A stretch of 64,000 bases of DNA from Gaeumannomyces sp. JS-464 (GCA_002197995.1 NGZR01000001.1:11055501-11119500), one strand, 5' to 3'; shown: positions 24,931 to 36,867, numbered from the stretch's first letter. Numbers and translations: made by a program. Notes: generated by a model not told the origin, from the sequence alone.

Positions 24931-25413
24931 TTTAATAAAAAAGTAACTTTTATGTTAAAGCTCGAACTTCGATTTAAAACACCCGCATTAAAGTAATTTA
25001 CTAATCCAAAGTAAAGTTAAAAATTAAAAATTGGATTAATTATAAAATCGGCTTGGTTTAAAAATAACAGGGGAAATTTAAAAGCCGATAAGTTAAAAAG
25101 CTTAGCGGAAGCTTACCTAGCCGCCTTTTTAGCCTTTTCTAGTTCGATGCGTTTTAATTCCTTTATAAAATTAATATTACGACGAATTGCTCGTGTAAGC
25201 TTTTTAAGCCACTGTTTTTTTTGCTTTTACAAAAGGTTAATTTTGTTAAAAAAAAAAGTCCGCAGTTTACCTTCCTAACTTCCAGCTTTTTTTCCGCGCG
25301 AAAGTGTTAAAAATTGTAATATCGGAAATGTTTAAAAGCAGGACCCAAAATGTCGCACTGAAAACAACCTTAACAAATACACTTTTCGCAGCGAAAATAG
25401 TCGTCCGGAAATG
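24931..25413. other. Gypsy 3' flank with a locally less mutated patch
   Basis: 25,100-25,330 contains a short Lys/Ala/Glu-rich minus-strand reading of unknown origin. 25,335-25,410 keeps several CpA/TpG dinucleotides (for example GGACCCAAAATGTCGCACTG), so it escaped most RIP. It may include the start of a 3' LTR, but no repeat partner was found in the window. Confidence 0.3.
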
Positions 25414-25821
25414 TGTTATAAATAAGCTTTACTTTTAAAGTAAGACATTTAAAAAAGGTGTTTAAACAGCACGCTTATTTGGTGGTTTTTAATAAATTTA
25501 AGTAATTTGGTAATAGTAGTTTAATTGCTTGCTTAAAAAGGTGCTTTAAAGCTAACTTAGGTTAATTAATGCCAAAGTTTTAATTAAAGCTATTTAAAAC
25601 AATAAAAAACCCTTCCTTTTTATAATAGCCGTTCCTTTTACCCGTAAGGTAATATATTTAATATAAACATATTAAACATATCACTTTTCCTTTTAATATG
25701 TCCGCGTTAAACATATCATCACTTTTTTAATTACGTAATACGGGAGTGCGGAGCAGTGCCTTTTTTTCCTTTTTATGCCGACCTTTTTTGCGGGTATACC
25801 TTTATGCTTATTAATCGTACA
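25414..25821 (-). repeat. Gypsy-type LTR, minus orientation (copy c)
   Basis: Matches 8,954-9,409 and 39,388-39,838. The boundary at 25,414 (TGTTATAAATAAGC) is clear; the other boundary near 25,821 is approximate because sequence similarity fades. Confidence 0.6.
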
Positions 25822-26073
25822 AAAATGCCGTATAACGATTAAGTCCGTCGGTTTCGCAATTCGAATAAAAAGCATGTTAATAGGAAAACGAAAAATAAAA
25901 TAAAAAATACCGCGTTTAACAGTTAAACGCGCAAGTTTTCGTTTTTGCGCCCGACCGGACATTTTGTTAAATGTAAAAAAATGGTAATTAGTAAAAAAAG
26001 GAAAATACTTACTACTAACGAAAAGCGGGGCGATAAAATAAAAGCTAAAAAACTTAGCTTAAAAAGGGAAACC

Positions 26074-26170
26074 TAGTGTTATAACCGCGTTTTTTAAAAG
26101 AGGAATGCGAAGCAGTTAAAATAAAAAAAAGGTTAAAACAACTTTTGCCGACGTTTAATTACGTAATTAA
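26074..26170 (+). repeat. Partial Gypsy LTR start, plus orientation
   Basis: Starts TGTTATAACCGCG and matches the first 100 bp of the LTR at 10,309 and the fragment at 8,184, then dissolves into AT-rich sequence. It could be the remnant of the 3' LTR of Gypsy chromovirus 1. Confidence 0.5.
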
Positions 26171-26370
26171 CGATAAGGTTAAAATTTTAGTTAATTAGTT
26201 TAATTACCCCGTAATTAAAAGTAACTAATTTAGTTAAGCTAGTAATTAAAACTAATAATTACTAACTAATAACTAACTAAAATAACTTAATTAATTAATT
26301 TTTAATTACTTTTTAATAATATATATATTAATTTATAAAGTTTTTATTTAATAATAAATATAAAAATAAA
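26171..26370. other. AT-rich spacer
   Basis: Almost only A and T with TTAATTA and ACTAACT motifs, similar in texture to 7,680-7,905. No coding or structural feature seen. Confidence 0.5.
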
Positions 26371-26372
26371 TA

Positions 26373-28232
26373 ACGTAATTTACCAATATGTGCCATACAT
26401 TAATATGTGCCACACTTACACTTAACCTTTAGTTAATTAACGCGCATACTAACCTAATAACGCTAAAAATCCATTTAAACTATTTGAAATTGTATATATC
26501 GGACGTTTTTACTTCTTTTTGGCAAATGCGCGCATTGTGTCCGGTTTTGCCGCACGTGCCACATCGCCGACGAATCGTCGTCGCCTTCCTTTTTTAACCC
26601 TTATAATCGCGCATTTTTTGCTATAGCTGCCCATTTAAATCCTGCTGGTTTAAAACATTTCGTATTTTTTTAATAATATATAACCCTTTTTATTAAACAC
26701 GTGTTTTTTTAACCTTCCGGCGTTTGCTTAATACTTCGTTCGCTTTACGTAATAAAGCAATTTCGGCTTTAAAAAGGGCTATTTAATGCATTATCGAACT
26801 CGTCCTTTTCGTAAGCTGGTTTACAACCGCTAATATAAGTACCGAAAAACTACTTTAGTAATTGGAAATCCGAATTTTAATATGTTCGGATTGTAAAATT
26901 GCGTTTTTAGCTATTTAAAGCGTTTTGGAAGTCCAAAGTTTAGCGTTATTTAAAAGCTTTTTCAAAGTAATTAAAGTTTGTAATTTTACATCCAGCTTTT
27001 CAAAACCGAATTTAAATTAAAAAAAAGCAAAACCAGCTTTTCGGAAACCTTTTTAAATATTTCTTTCGGTTATAAAATTAAAAAATGCCGCTTTAAACGC
27101 TAAAAGGAACTCGACTTTAATTACGTGGCTAACGTGTAATTTTATTAAACCTTCGATTTGTTAACCGTACGCCTTTTTTAACGGGCCGAAACATTTAACG
27201 TTAAACGGTTAAAAAAAGTAAAACGAATACGAAGGCATATAAAGCGTAATAATGTTATATTCCTAGCAATAAAGTTCGAAATCCGTCGAATAATAGCTTT
27301 CGTATCCGTCCAATATTAACAAACGATAGCTGCTTTTTATACGCAACGTAATATGCTTATCGAAATGCTAAATCCATTTTAGGCCGAGCTTGTTCGTAGT
27401 TTACCCGTTAGCATTCGTTAAAATAACCCAATCGCGTAAAAAGCCGGTTTTCGAATACCAATTGGCCAAGTAATATTGCTTTTTAACGATAATAAAAAAA
27501 ATCGTTTAACCGTAACAATTAACCTTTTAAATAACTGTAGCCCATTTCCGGTTGTTAAACTGGATTAGCTTTGCTTTATTACGGCTTTTCGATGTTGTAA
27601 TAACCATAACGGCGGCGATTATGCCTATAAAAAAGCCGGTTTCGTCGAAATTATAAATGTCGTTATTTAAAATGCCATATTTGGCTATAATATTCCGTAT
27701 AAAGTCGAATTAAGCAAAAACGAGCTTGGGATTTTCGCATTTGGCTTTTTAATAATCGTACTTTCGAATTTAGCGCGTACCGAGCTTTGCGCGGCGCTTA
27801 ACGAACCTCGCGACTTAGTTGGTCCTAACGGTACTCGCGTCGCGTTTAACGAGCAATCGGTTAGCTATATTTTTAATACTAAAATATTAGGGAAGAAATG
27901 CGCGAAAATCCTGTTTAAATATGTATTTTATAAGCGTTTCCTTTTCGGATTTTTATTAATTTCCGTGTTTTAAGCATATAATCGCGTTAAGCAGTTTAGC
28001 CGCGCTTTCGCCGGGCGAGGGTGGAAAAGTTTACTTCGTCAAATTTTAACGGCGCCCCGAATACTTAACTGTAAATTCGATGCGATCGTTCGAAAAGTTA
28101 AAACAATTTTGCGTTTATCGCTTTTATTTGCCATCGTTTGTTATAGTGCTATTCGTAAATAAAGTTGGATTAACGCGTAAGCGCGTTATGTGTGGCACAT
28201 ATTAATATGTAGCACACATTGGTGGATTACGT
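26373..28232 (-). mobile_element. Fot1/pogo-like DNA transposon, RIP-inactivated
   Basis: 1,860 bp bounded by imperfect terminal inverted repeats of about 43 bp. The left starts ACGTAATTTACCAATATGTG; the right, reversed, starts ACGTAATCCACCAATGTGTG; both contain ATTAATATGTGCCACAC. TA target duplications lie at 26,371-26,372 and 28,233-28,234. A degraded DDE transposase occupies the minus strand. Ends and TA duplication are those of the Tc1/mariner-pogo superfamily. Confidence 0.85.
26500..28130 (-). pseudogene. Fot1/pogo-like transposase with C-terminal CCHC knuckle (RIP-degraded)
   Basis: The minus strand reads DIYNFDETGF at 27,633-27,663 (first catalytic Asp of the DDE domain) and RLLILDGYES at about 27,300-27,332 (second catalytic Asp). 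Near the C terminus, 26,520-26,575, it reads RCGTCGKTGHNARICQK, a C-x2-C-x4-H-x4-C knuckle found at the end of many fungal pogo-type transposases. The N-terminal helix-turn-helix region is too mutated to read. The knuckle region has almost no RIP damage, unlike the core. Confidence 0.8.
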
Positions 28233-28390
28233 TATAAAAAAATTTAATTTTCGTAATTTATTTTGCTTTTCGTAATATTGCTAAAATAACTATTCGTTTT
28301 TATATATTTTGTATTAACGGTTTTTTCCATTTTATTAGTAATAATAAAAATATTAAAAATACTAATAAAAATGTTAAAACAATTAAAAGT

Positions 28391-28574
28391 AAAGAAATTA
28401 AAAAAGCAGAAAAATGTTATTCGGAATAAGTTAAAAGCCGGAGGTTTAGCTTTGCAAAGATTTGGAATATTTTTACGCGGGATCCACTTTATAAAAACCT
28501 TTATTTTTATTTAACAATAAGGGTTTCCAATTCCAACTTTTTTTTATAATTAAAGCTTTACTAGCCGTAATAAA
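28391..28574 (+). repeat. 184-bp direct repeat, left copy (LTR-like)
   Basis: Aligns end to end with 38,337-38,520 with differences mostly C-to-T/G-to-A. Landmarks: TGTTATTCGG, a GCGGGATCCA core and the CTAGCCGTAATAAA end. The repeat begins with a purine-rich AAAGAAATTRRARRAGC segment before TGTTA. No target duplication seen outside. Confidence 0.7.
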
Positions 28575-28974
28575 TGCCGGCTTTTTAAAAAAAACGGCAT
28601 CGTTTCGATACTAAATACAAATAGTACAATGCTGTAATTTTCTTTCCTTTTTTTTCGTTTTTACGGCGTTTAGTTTTTACGCGGGCGTTTATAACCACGC
28701 TTAGCTAAAGCAGTTTCGGGAATAGGTTTTTAAACCCTAAAAGCGTTATCGGCTGCCGGGGTTAAGGTTATAATAATAGCGGCTAGTGCTATTACACCGG
28801 TAATAGTTTTAAAAGTTATTTTAAAATTAAAAATTTAATAAATTTAGTTCGTATGTTTTCGAATAGTAGCTATGCGTATGTTTTTAGTAAATCGCATAAG
28901 TTAATTTATAACGTTATGGATTAAATATACAGGTTTAATATTACAATTAAATACGGTATTAAAACAACGGGATG

Positions 28975-29795
28975 GTTTCCTTTTATAAAAAACGTGCGTT
29001 TTTTAAGGAGCGAAAAGTACTTTACCGGGATTGCGATAATTTGCTACGCTGGGATTACGACGGCGTTAGCAGCTTTAACGGCTCGAACGATTGCAATGCT
29101 TTTTTTAATTGTAACGATCGGAACGTGGAAATAGTTTAAAAAAAGGTTAATTAAATCGGCTGCAAAATTAATCGAAGCTTTTCGAAGTTTAAAAAAAGCA
29201 ACGCTAAAAATTATGCCCGTAGTTAAATGCTCGACGATTTAAACGTAGGTTAATTGCTTAAATATAACGAGAAAGCCGTTAAAATAATAGCTAAGCGTGT
29301 AAAAAATAACGCATATAAATTTAGTAATACGTTTAAAACGCTCGGAGTTTTATTTAAAAAGGATAGGTTAAGCGTTAAAATCGTTTATATCGTAAACTTT
29401 ATGCTTGTAATAGTAGAAAAAGTCGATAGCTATTAAGTTTTAGCTAAAACCGGAGTTAATATAAATTTAAGTTTTTTTAGCTATTAAAAAACGGGCGGAT
29501 CGTTATTTTAACGTAAAAGTAACCGCTTAATGCGATTATATTTAAGTCGATTTAATAGCTTTTTCGATAACGTTTGTTTTTATAAATTGCTAAAAAGTAA
29601 AAAGCTTTTTATTAATTTAATAAACGGACTTGCTAAAACAAGTGGTAAAATAAGTAAAAAGCAAATTACGAAAAAAGGTAATAACATTATAACGTTTGCA
29701 AATGTGCCATTTCGCACGCTTTTCGATAACGTAAAACTTATCCGCGTCGACGGATTTTACAACGTTCGAAACGTTATTATCGTTGTGTTTTAATT
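28975..29795 (+). pseudogene. Degraded protein-coding remnant of unknown family
   Basis: One plus-strand frame runs for about 270 codons with stops that would be Trp in an unmutated parent. It reads ERKVLYRDCDNLLRWDYDG near 29,010-29,065, a CNCNDRNVE segment near 29,110, LKYNEKAVKIIAKRVKNN (from 29,257) and the open stretch 29,530-29,793. It is Asn/Lys/Phe-rich. I do not recognise it. Position and direction suggest it belongs to the 28,391-38,520 element. Confidence 0.4.
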
Positions 29796-29879
29796 AACTA
29801 GCGAGTTTTTAACGCTGGTATTACCGTTTTTAATATTATGGATTTGGTTGCGCTAATTTGTAATTTAAACGTTTGTAAT

Positions 29880-30253
29880 TGCGATTTTTATCGCGATAAT
29901 TATAATTACCACTTTTTTTAATCGTTTTTACGATTATTACGGTTTTTGTAATCGTTTCGTTTATAATCGCAAAATTTATAATCGCGATTTTTATTGCAAT
30001 AGTAGTTTTTGCGATTAAAATTATAACGAAAATCGTAATAGCGAAAATCGTAATAGCGAGAATTTAAATAGCGGTAGTTTCGATTATAATCCCGACGTTT
30101 ATTACGGGATTTGTAGTAATAGCGACTATTAAATTTGCTAAAATTGTAATTGTTACGTTTGCTATTATAATCGTTATTATAACCCTTATTGCGAAAGTCG
30201 TGTTTTTTAACCACAATATTAAAATAATGCTTTCGGGTTATAACAACTAGCAT
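29880..30253. other. Low-complexity block built on TAATCGC/ATTATAA words
   Basis: 374 bp dominated by repeated words such as GCGATTTTTAT, TAATCG and TTATAATCG. The minus strand is open for 111 codons (29,918-30,253) and encodes an extreme Tyr/Asn/Arg/Lys/Asp mixture with repeated YYDFRY units. The plus strand is Ile/Val/Phe-rich with few stops. It is probably a degenerate short-period repeat inside the surrounding element; coding status is unclear. Confidence 0.45.
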
Positions 30254-31136
30254 TAAATTGTTTTTTTTAATATAATAAAGGTATTTAACACGAGTTTTAA
30301 TCGATTTGGAAGGTTTTAACCGCGTTTAAATACTTAAATTAAAACGGTTTTAAATTTAAATTATAATACCGTATTAATTGCCGTTTTAAATAATGCTTAT
30401 GCTTTTAGCAAAACGGAGCATTTTAAAAATAAATTAGTGTAAAACGGATTTGTTTGCCGCAAAATTTCGGAAAATGAAAATCGTTTTAATAAAATGTTTA
30501 ATAGTTTTATTAACGTTTAAAACAAATTATCGTTTAAAAGTTGTAAAAATTGCTATTAGGTTTTAAATTTTTAAAATAGCGCGGTTTTTATAATTAAACT
30601 AATTGTTTTACTAAATAGTTGTTAAACCGCTAAAAAGGGTTTAAAAAAGGTTAAATAGCTAATAATCGATGTTTTAAACCGCGTTTAAGTTTTCGCGGAA
30701 AGTTTCGATCCGTTTGGTATAAAAATAAATGTTTATAAAAATTGTTAGTTTAAATTTAAACAAAATGTTTTAATTATTAAGGTTTTTTTAATAAAAATTA
30801 AAAACTTTAATTATTTTTTGTTTAAAAAAAAGCGATTTCCGTTAAAGCGAATGGATATATAAATATCGATTGTTTATTATTTATAATTACGTATAACGTG
30901 GTTTTTCACGTTTTTTTAAACGTCCCGATTTTAATTTTAATTCCGGTCCTTTTTTTCCGTAAAAAAAACGTAAAAGTTATTATAATTTTAAATTAGGTTT
31001 TATTAAAAAATATTAATAAAAGTAAACCAAAAAAGCGAGGGTTTTTTAATAAGCAAAGCGGAAGTTTTTTTAGCTTTTTATTAAAAAGGGCTTTTTTATT
31101 ATTATCGTCGTTATTAAAAAATAAAAGGTTTAACAA

Positions 31137-31150
31137 GTTTCCGTTACCGC
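31137..31150. repeat. LINE-C target-site duplication, left copy
   Basis: GTTTCCGTTACCGC; partner GTTTTCGTTGCCGC at 36,868-36,881. The differences are C/T and G/A transitions. Confidence 0.82.
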
Positions 31151-31179
31151 GGGGAGTGGAAAAAGATATATCCTACTAT

Positions 31180-34100
31180 TTAGCAAGAAAAAACACGATA
31201 TAATAGCTATATAAAAGCCGGAGCTGGATTAATACGGAAACCCAAAAAAACCAGCAACATGCAAATATAAAGTGGTTTACTACCAAACCGACAGCCGTTT
31301 AAATGCAGCATTATACGTTTATTAACGATTAAACCTCGTATCGTGGAAAAGCCAAAACGAACACGATTAGGTAATAATAACACTGTAAACCTTACTAAAA
31401 GAAATCGATATTTACTTAATATATTCGTTAAATCCCAAAATATTAGGAAAATGGCATACGCTACTAACCGAAATCGAAGCGCAACCGTTAAAACACCACG
31501 CCGTACTCGTAGGGGATTTTAACATGCACTACTTTATATAAAACGTATATAATAAACGAAACGAAAAGCAAACGTATTACTTTCGTTAACGCATTGGTGG
31601 AAATTCGAACTCGCAATACTTTACGAAAAAATAACGAAAGAAAAATTCGGCGAGCGAAAAAGCACAATCGACCATATATAAATATCTAACATTTTAGCCG
31701 TAAAATACGAAAGCAAAAATAACCAAATAAAAAGATTAAACCACCACTTTTAAGTAATTTTAATTAATACCGAAACGGAACCGCTTCGGTAAAAAACCGC
31801 TAAAAAATAAGTATGGAAAAAAATAAACATTAACATAAAAAACGACCAAAGAAAAGCATTGCAACTAGCCGTATAACATATTAAAATCGAAAATATAAAA
31901 ACGCCGGGCGATATTAATAACCAAATCGACGCATTAATAAATTAATTAACCCTAATCGCTAACGAGCTAATACTAAAAAAAAAAGCAACAATAAGTTTTA
32001 AACCGGCACCGTATTAAAACTTAAAACTTACTAAACTCGTTAAAAAAACAAGGAAGTGCCGGCGCGCGTATATAAAACTAAAAACACAAAATAGCTATAA
32101 CGAGCTAAAAGTAACGGATAAAGCTTTTATAAAAGAAAAAAGGAAAACAGTTAACGAGTATTAAAAGAAGTTTATTAAAAAGGTATTAAAAAAAAAAAAG
32201 TAACAAAGCCACCTTTTAAAATATAAAACGTTAAAAAAAACTACGCAATTATAAAAAACGAAACCTAATTAAACTATTAAACATATACCGACTAGAAAAC
32301 GGTAATTAAAAACTAGCTAACACTTATACAAATAAAGTAATAGCTTTAACGACCAAATTTTACCTTAGCCCGGAAGCAAACCTGGCCGATATTACAAATA
32401 CCACGTTTAATAACGACATATTTTATAACGCATTTTTAATAAAACATATGGTGGATCCGGAAAGCGAAAACGTATTAACGGCTTTAAAAAGTACGCGGAA
32501 TTAAAAAGCTTCGAAAGCGGATAACCTATTAAACGGACTTTTAAAAGCATACGGCGAACCTTATTAAATAGCTATATCCAAAATAGCTAACGCTAATTTC
32601 GACTTCGAATATTTCCCGAAACGCTTTCGAAACGCATTTACTATAATATTACTAAAGTTAAGCAAAAGTATAAAAAATAGGAAAATAGCAAAGGATAAAA
32701 ACCGATCGCACTTTTATTATCCATTTTTAAAGTTATGGAAATTATAATAGGAAAGCGGATCGCTTACAAAACGGAGGAAAAAGGCTTTTACCGGAAGGAT
32801 AAATGTGTAATAAAGGAAAACGCAATATTAAACTCGCTATTAAACAAATAATAAATATAGTAATAACTGTATAAAATTACGCCGTTATAACTTCGCTATT
32901 ATAGCTTAACCTATTAAAAGCATTCGATAACGTTAACCATATTAAACTGCTCGATATAATGCGAAATTTAAAAAATTTTACTAAAAATAGTTAAATAAAT
33001 TAAAAATTGGCTTATAAATAAAACGGCCCGGTTTTAATTTAACGAAAACACGTTAGCGCTAATACCGGTAACCGCAAAAATCCCGCAAGGATTACCACTA
33101 TTACCCATATTATTTATCCTTTATATCGCGTTATTATACGATAAGCTAAAAAAAATTCTAAAAATAACGGTAATTAGCTTTGCTAACGATATTAACCTTT
33201 TAGCAATAGGAAGCATTATAGCGGAAACGGTACGGCTTTTGGAAAAAGCTTAAAACGTATGCCAAATATGGGCAAAAATAATAGGAATAACATTTAACGC
33301 ATCGAAAACCGAGTTATTACATTTTACTAAAGCTTTAAACTAAACCCGGGTTCGTACCGAAACCACTTAAATGCAACTATCGCTAATAGCAAAATTCTTC
33401 GGAATTTGGCTGGATTATAAATTAAATTTTAAAACCTATACTAAATAAACGAAAAGCAAATAAGAAAAATAGCAATTGGCGATAATAAAACTCGCAGCGG
33501 TAACGTAAAAAAGCAGCCTCGCTAAAGCGAAACAATTATACGTAGTAATATATAAAAGCGCGATAATATATAAAACCGTAACATACCATTTCCTAACCGA
33601 AGTACGGGGACGCCCCCGAAATGCAACTAAAAAAATAGCGAAAAAATAACAAGCATATTTTTAAAGGCAATAGCGGAGCATATAAAACGACGTTATTAGT
33701 TTACTTAAAAATAAAAACTTATATGCCACTTTTAAATTTATACCTAAACGAAAAGGTAATTAATATAAAAAATAAATGGCTGGGAATTGGAATAATATAA
33801 CGAATTAATAAAGCGATAGCAAAAGTAACGAACCGATTTAAAAAATTAAAGTGTTAAAAACGGAATAAAAAACTACACTTTTAAAACGGCTAAGCAAAAA
33901 AAAAATAAGCGGAATATTAAAACCAACTTAAAATAACCCCGGAACCGAAACGTAAACTAATCCCCCGCGGAAACGAAAAAAAGTTTAAATATAAACACGC
34001 GAAACGCTAAAACCTTAACTTAATAATAAATGGAAGTTAAAAATTGCCAATTCGACGAAAGCAATAAAAAAAAGCAAACCGGCATAAAACCGCGTGCTTA

Positions 34101-34600
34101 GCGAATAACCCTTTACTTACGAAGGAAATAATTAAATACTACGAAAGAATGCTAAAAGCATATAACTTAATAGCAATTTAAATTAAAACGGAAAAGCTAA
34201 GTTTAAATGCCTTTTTATTTAATAAAAACGTGCCTAACGCGGTAACGCCGCTATGCGAATGCGGCAATAAATAAAAGGAAATAACATAGCACGTGCTAAC
34301 TTAATGCATTTGTTAAGGCAAATAGCGGGAAAGTACCGGGATAACATAAACGGATAACCGAAAAGCATATTTCGAGCTATGGGAAATAAAAAACATACCA
34401 TTTAAAAAAGCAGCACGTATAATATTTAAAACTGGAAAATTAATAAATTTTAAAACAGCGAAAAAAGTGAAAAAAAACGCGCGGAAAAAAAGGAAAAAAA
34501 ACGCTATTAAACCGGAAAAAAACCGAACCGTAAATAACTATAAAACGCTAAACGAAAACACTTTATTAAAAAATAAAAAAAGGAAAAGTGGATCGACGTT
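31180..34600 (+). pseudogene. LINE-C ORF2: endonuclease, RT and C-terminal Cys/His segment
   Basis: The plus strand reads AGAGLIRKPKK (endonuclease start, about 31,215-31,245), a histidine pair near 31,740 from the endonuclease end, LLKAFDNVNHIKLLD (RT palm, about 32,910-32,955) and SFANDINLL (33,174-33,202, the catalytic pair now Asn-Asp). Near 34,240-34,320 it reads LCECGNK followed by a His and CIC, the Cys/His segment that closes ORF2 in fungal LINEs. A Lys-rich end follows (34,467-34,560). Stops throughout are of RIP type. Confidence 0.83.
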
Positions 34601-34699
34601 AATATTACATATGCGAGCCGTAACCGAAAAGGAACCAACCAATTTAATCATTTCCAGCTTTGCTTATTTCCTTTAATATTTCGTTAATAATATCCTCCT

Positions 34700-36160
34700 A
34701 ACACTCGGTTAAAATCCGATTAAAAGTAAAGTGATTAGGATTTTGCACGAAAACATTTAGCAAATATAAAAAGGTTAGCGAACCGAAGGAAAATAGCAAT
34801 ACTAAAAAACATCGATAAACCCGTATTTTAACCCGCTTTAAAACTAACGTATCCATTTAAATGCGGTTAAACAAGTCCCACGCGTTAACAATTTTAACGG
34901 CTTAACCCGACATGGTTTATGCCGGGGGCATTATATTGCCGGAAGGAAAACGGACGAAACCCGAGCTATTAAATGCAGCTATAACAGCAAAAGCGCTCCT
35001 TAAACTAAAAAGGAATAAGCGCGAAAACCCAGCACCAAACGGGACGCCGGGTCGTTTGCCGATATCCTTCGTAATACGGACGTACCTGGTAATAACGTAT
35101 TTTAAAATGGTATAACGAAATTGGAAAAAAAAGCATTAATAAAAAAACACACCGCACTGGAATAAAACTGTTATAAACCTTAACAGCGTGCTTAATTTCC
35201 GTCGTGGCATTTTTTAAATTAGCAGCAGTTTTAAAAAGAGATTAAATATAGCGCTAATAAGCATAAAAAACGGCATAAACCTAATTTTTAATGCCAACGG
35301 GAAGCTATTAAAACGGAATTAAAAAGTTAGCGATAAGGAAAAACAGTAAAAAAAAGGGAAAAAAACAATAAACCTGGACGTAAGCACCGCGCGAAAAAGC
35401 GCACCCCACATAAGTTAAAACGCGAAAGTTAAAAACAAAAATTAGTATAACCCGAAAGCGAGTTAGGAAAAAGGCGGAACAAATAAAAAACATATAAGCC
35501 TTATAATAGCATCCCTAAACGGCGCCGGCACTTTCGATACCGTTAGTGAAACGCTGGATATAGCTAACACAAATTTTACATGCAAGCTTAAAAAGTTAGC
35601 GAAGCGAAATCAAAAGGGAAACGATACGGGAAATATATACATCGAGTCGTAAAAAACGTAACCCGGAAAGATAGCGACCGCCGTTTTATATTCCTTTTAA
35701 TAGTACAAACCGTATAGCTAAAAGAAAAAAAAATTAGCAAAAAAGCAAAGAACGAAACGGTGCAAAGCTGCATTTACAGCTTTAACGCGAGGGTTCGAAG
35801 TTTCGTTAATCGAGGAGCTATCGGCGTTAAAGCTGGAAAATGGATGCTCGTCGCGACCGCTAGTAGGAAAAACGGGAGCGGGTGCAACGCCGCTACCACC
35901 ACCGCCGCCGCCGTGGACGCCGCGAGGAAAATGGGGAATTTTATCCTTAAGAGCTATGCTGCAGGACAACAGGGACCGGAAAAGGAACAAAGCGCGGGAA
36001 GGCAGGCGAAAAACCGCGGGAGGGAGGATGCGCGAGGGTTAAAAGTAAAGGTGGGAAAAAAAAGATTAAAGGCCGGGATAAAAAAAATAAAGGAAGGTGA
36101 AAAAGAAAAAGCAAAAACCTTTGGAGGCAAAAAGGGAAGGAACGGTAAAAACCCGTAAGC
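34700..36160 (+). pseudogene. LINE-C third open frame, family unknown
   Basis: Colinear with the third frame of LINE-A and LINE-B. 34,912-35,115 reads MVYAGGIILPEGKRTKPE and PGRLPISFVIRT. 35,540-35,700 reads the SETL...KLAKRN-type region. 35,760-36,158 is an open 132-codon stretch containing KAGKWMLVATASRKNGSG (in a neighbouring frame) and ending KKRLKAGIKKIKEGEKEKAKTF, a basic tail. Copies differ from LINE-A/B by in-frame length changes in the Pro/Ala-rich linker. Function unknown. Confidence 0.5.
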
Positions 36161-36867
36161 GGGAAAAAACAAAGGAAGGCACGACCGGGAGGCACGATAC
36201 AAATAACAATAAGGCAAAAACAACATAGTTACGAAAACGGCTAACAACTAACGAAAAGATCGAATACGCGCCATAAGCAAAGAAATACCCCGCAACCGGA
36301 GCGCCACCTCCGGAAGCGAATAACACAATCACGTCGAGCCACCCGGAGTTAACCACGACGCTTAAACCCCCCCCCCCCCCCCCCCCCCCCCCCGGAGCAG
36401 CCAAGCGACCAGGTAACCCGAACCTCCCAGAGCAGCCACGCGATTAAATACCGAAGCGGGGCCGAAAAATATCAAACACGGATAACTAAGCCACCACCAG
36501 CAACCGAACTAACACTATCGCCCCCAATACCATAACAAAAGGAGAAAACCCGGCCCGGGGCGCTTTTTAAACGTTACACACATTCCTTACAGTTTTTTTC
36601 CCTTACGTATTTTCCTACTATTACTTTTAATTATAAAAACGCTTTCGCGATGGAACTTTTAAAAGCAATCGTGTAAATTAAGCAAACGGCACTACTGTTT
36701 AACATAAAAAAACCGTATACGAAAAGCAAACATGGTTTTTACTTTCAAACCACCGAACCGGATGCAAACGCACTTGGAAACGAATTTAAGGGTTTTTTAC
36801 ATGTATTTAACAGCAAAAGCACCGAGGTTTTATAAACATACAAACGGCAGTATAATTAATAAATAAG
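36160..36867 (+). other. LINE-C 3' UTR with a 27-base C run
   Basis: Inverse match to 12,147-12,640 and 20,779-21,300. Ends with TATAATTAATAAATAA, the AT-rich LINE 3' terminus. The homopolymer at 36,367-36,393 replaces sequence present in the other copies and may be a sequencing artefact. Confidence 0.7.

Larger units (their letters stand above)
10309..25330 (+). mobile_element. Gypsy chromovirus 1, interrupted by LINE-A and LINE-B, RIP-inactivated
   Basis: Removing 12,147-19,628 and 20,779-23,022 with one copy of each target duplication leaves a continuous plus-strand Gypsy. Its order is LTR (10,309), gag (about 10,880-12,100), RT (about 19,980-20,780), RNase H (from 23,038), integrase (about 23,850-24,450) and chromodomain (about 24,750-24,920). 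The C-terminal chromodomain places it among chromoviruses, whose chromodomain guides integration to heterochromatin marks. The 3' LTR is unclear: a minus-oriented LTR (25,414) and a partial plus-oriented one (26,074) follow. Confidence 0.8.
31151..36867 (+). mobile_element. LINE-C: 5'-truncated Tad-like LINE, plus strand, RIP-inactivated
   Basis: 5.72 kb with 14-bp target duplications. Starts inside the endonuclease domain of ORF2 (so ORF1 is missing) and contains RT, the C-terminal Cys/His segment, the third open frame and the 3' UTR (36,160-36,867). Sequence is colinear with LINE-A read on the opposite strand. A 27-base C run (36,367-36,393) lies in the 3' UTR and is absent from LINE-A and LINE-B. 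Confidence 0.87.
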
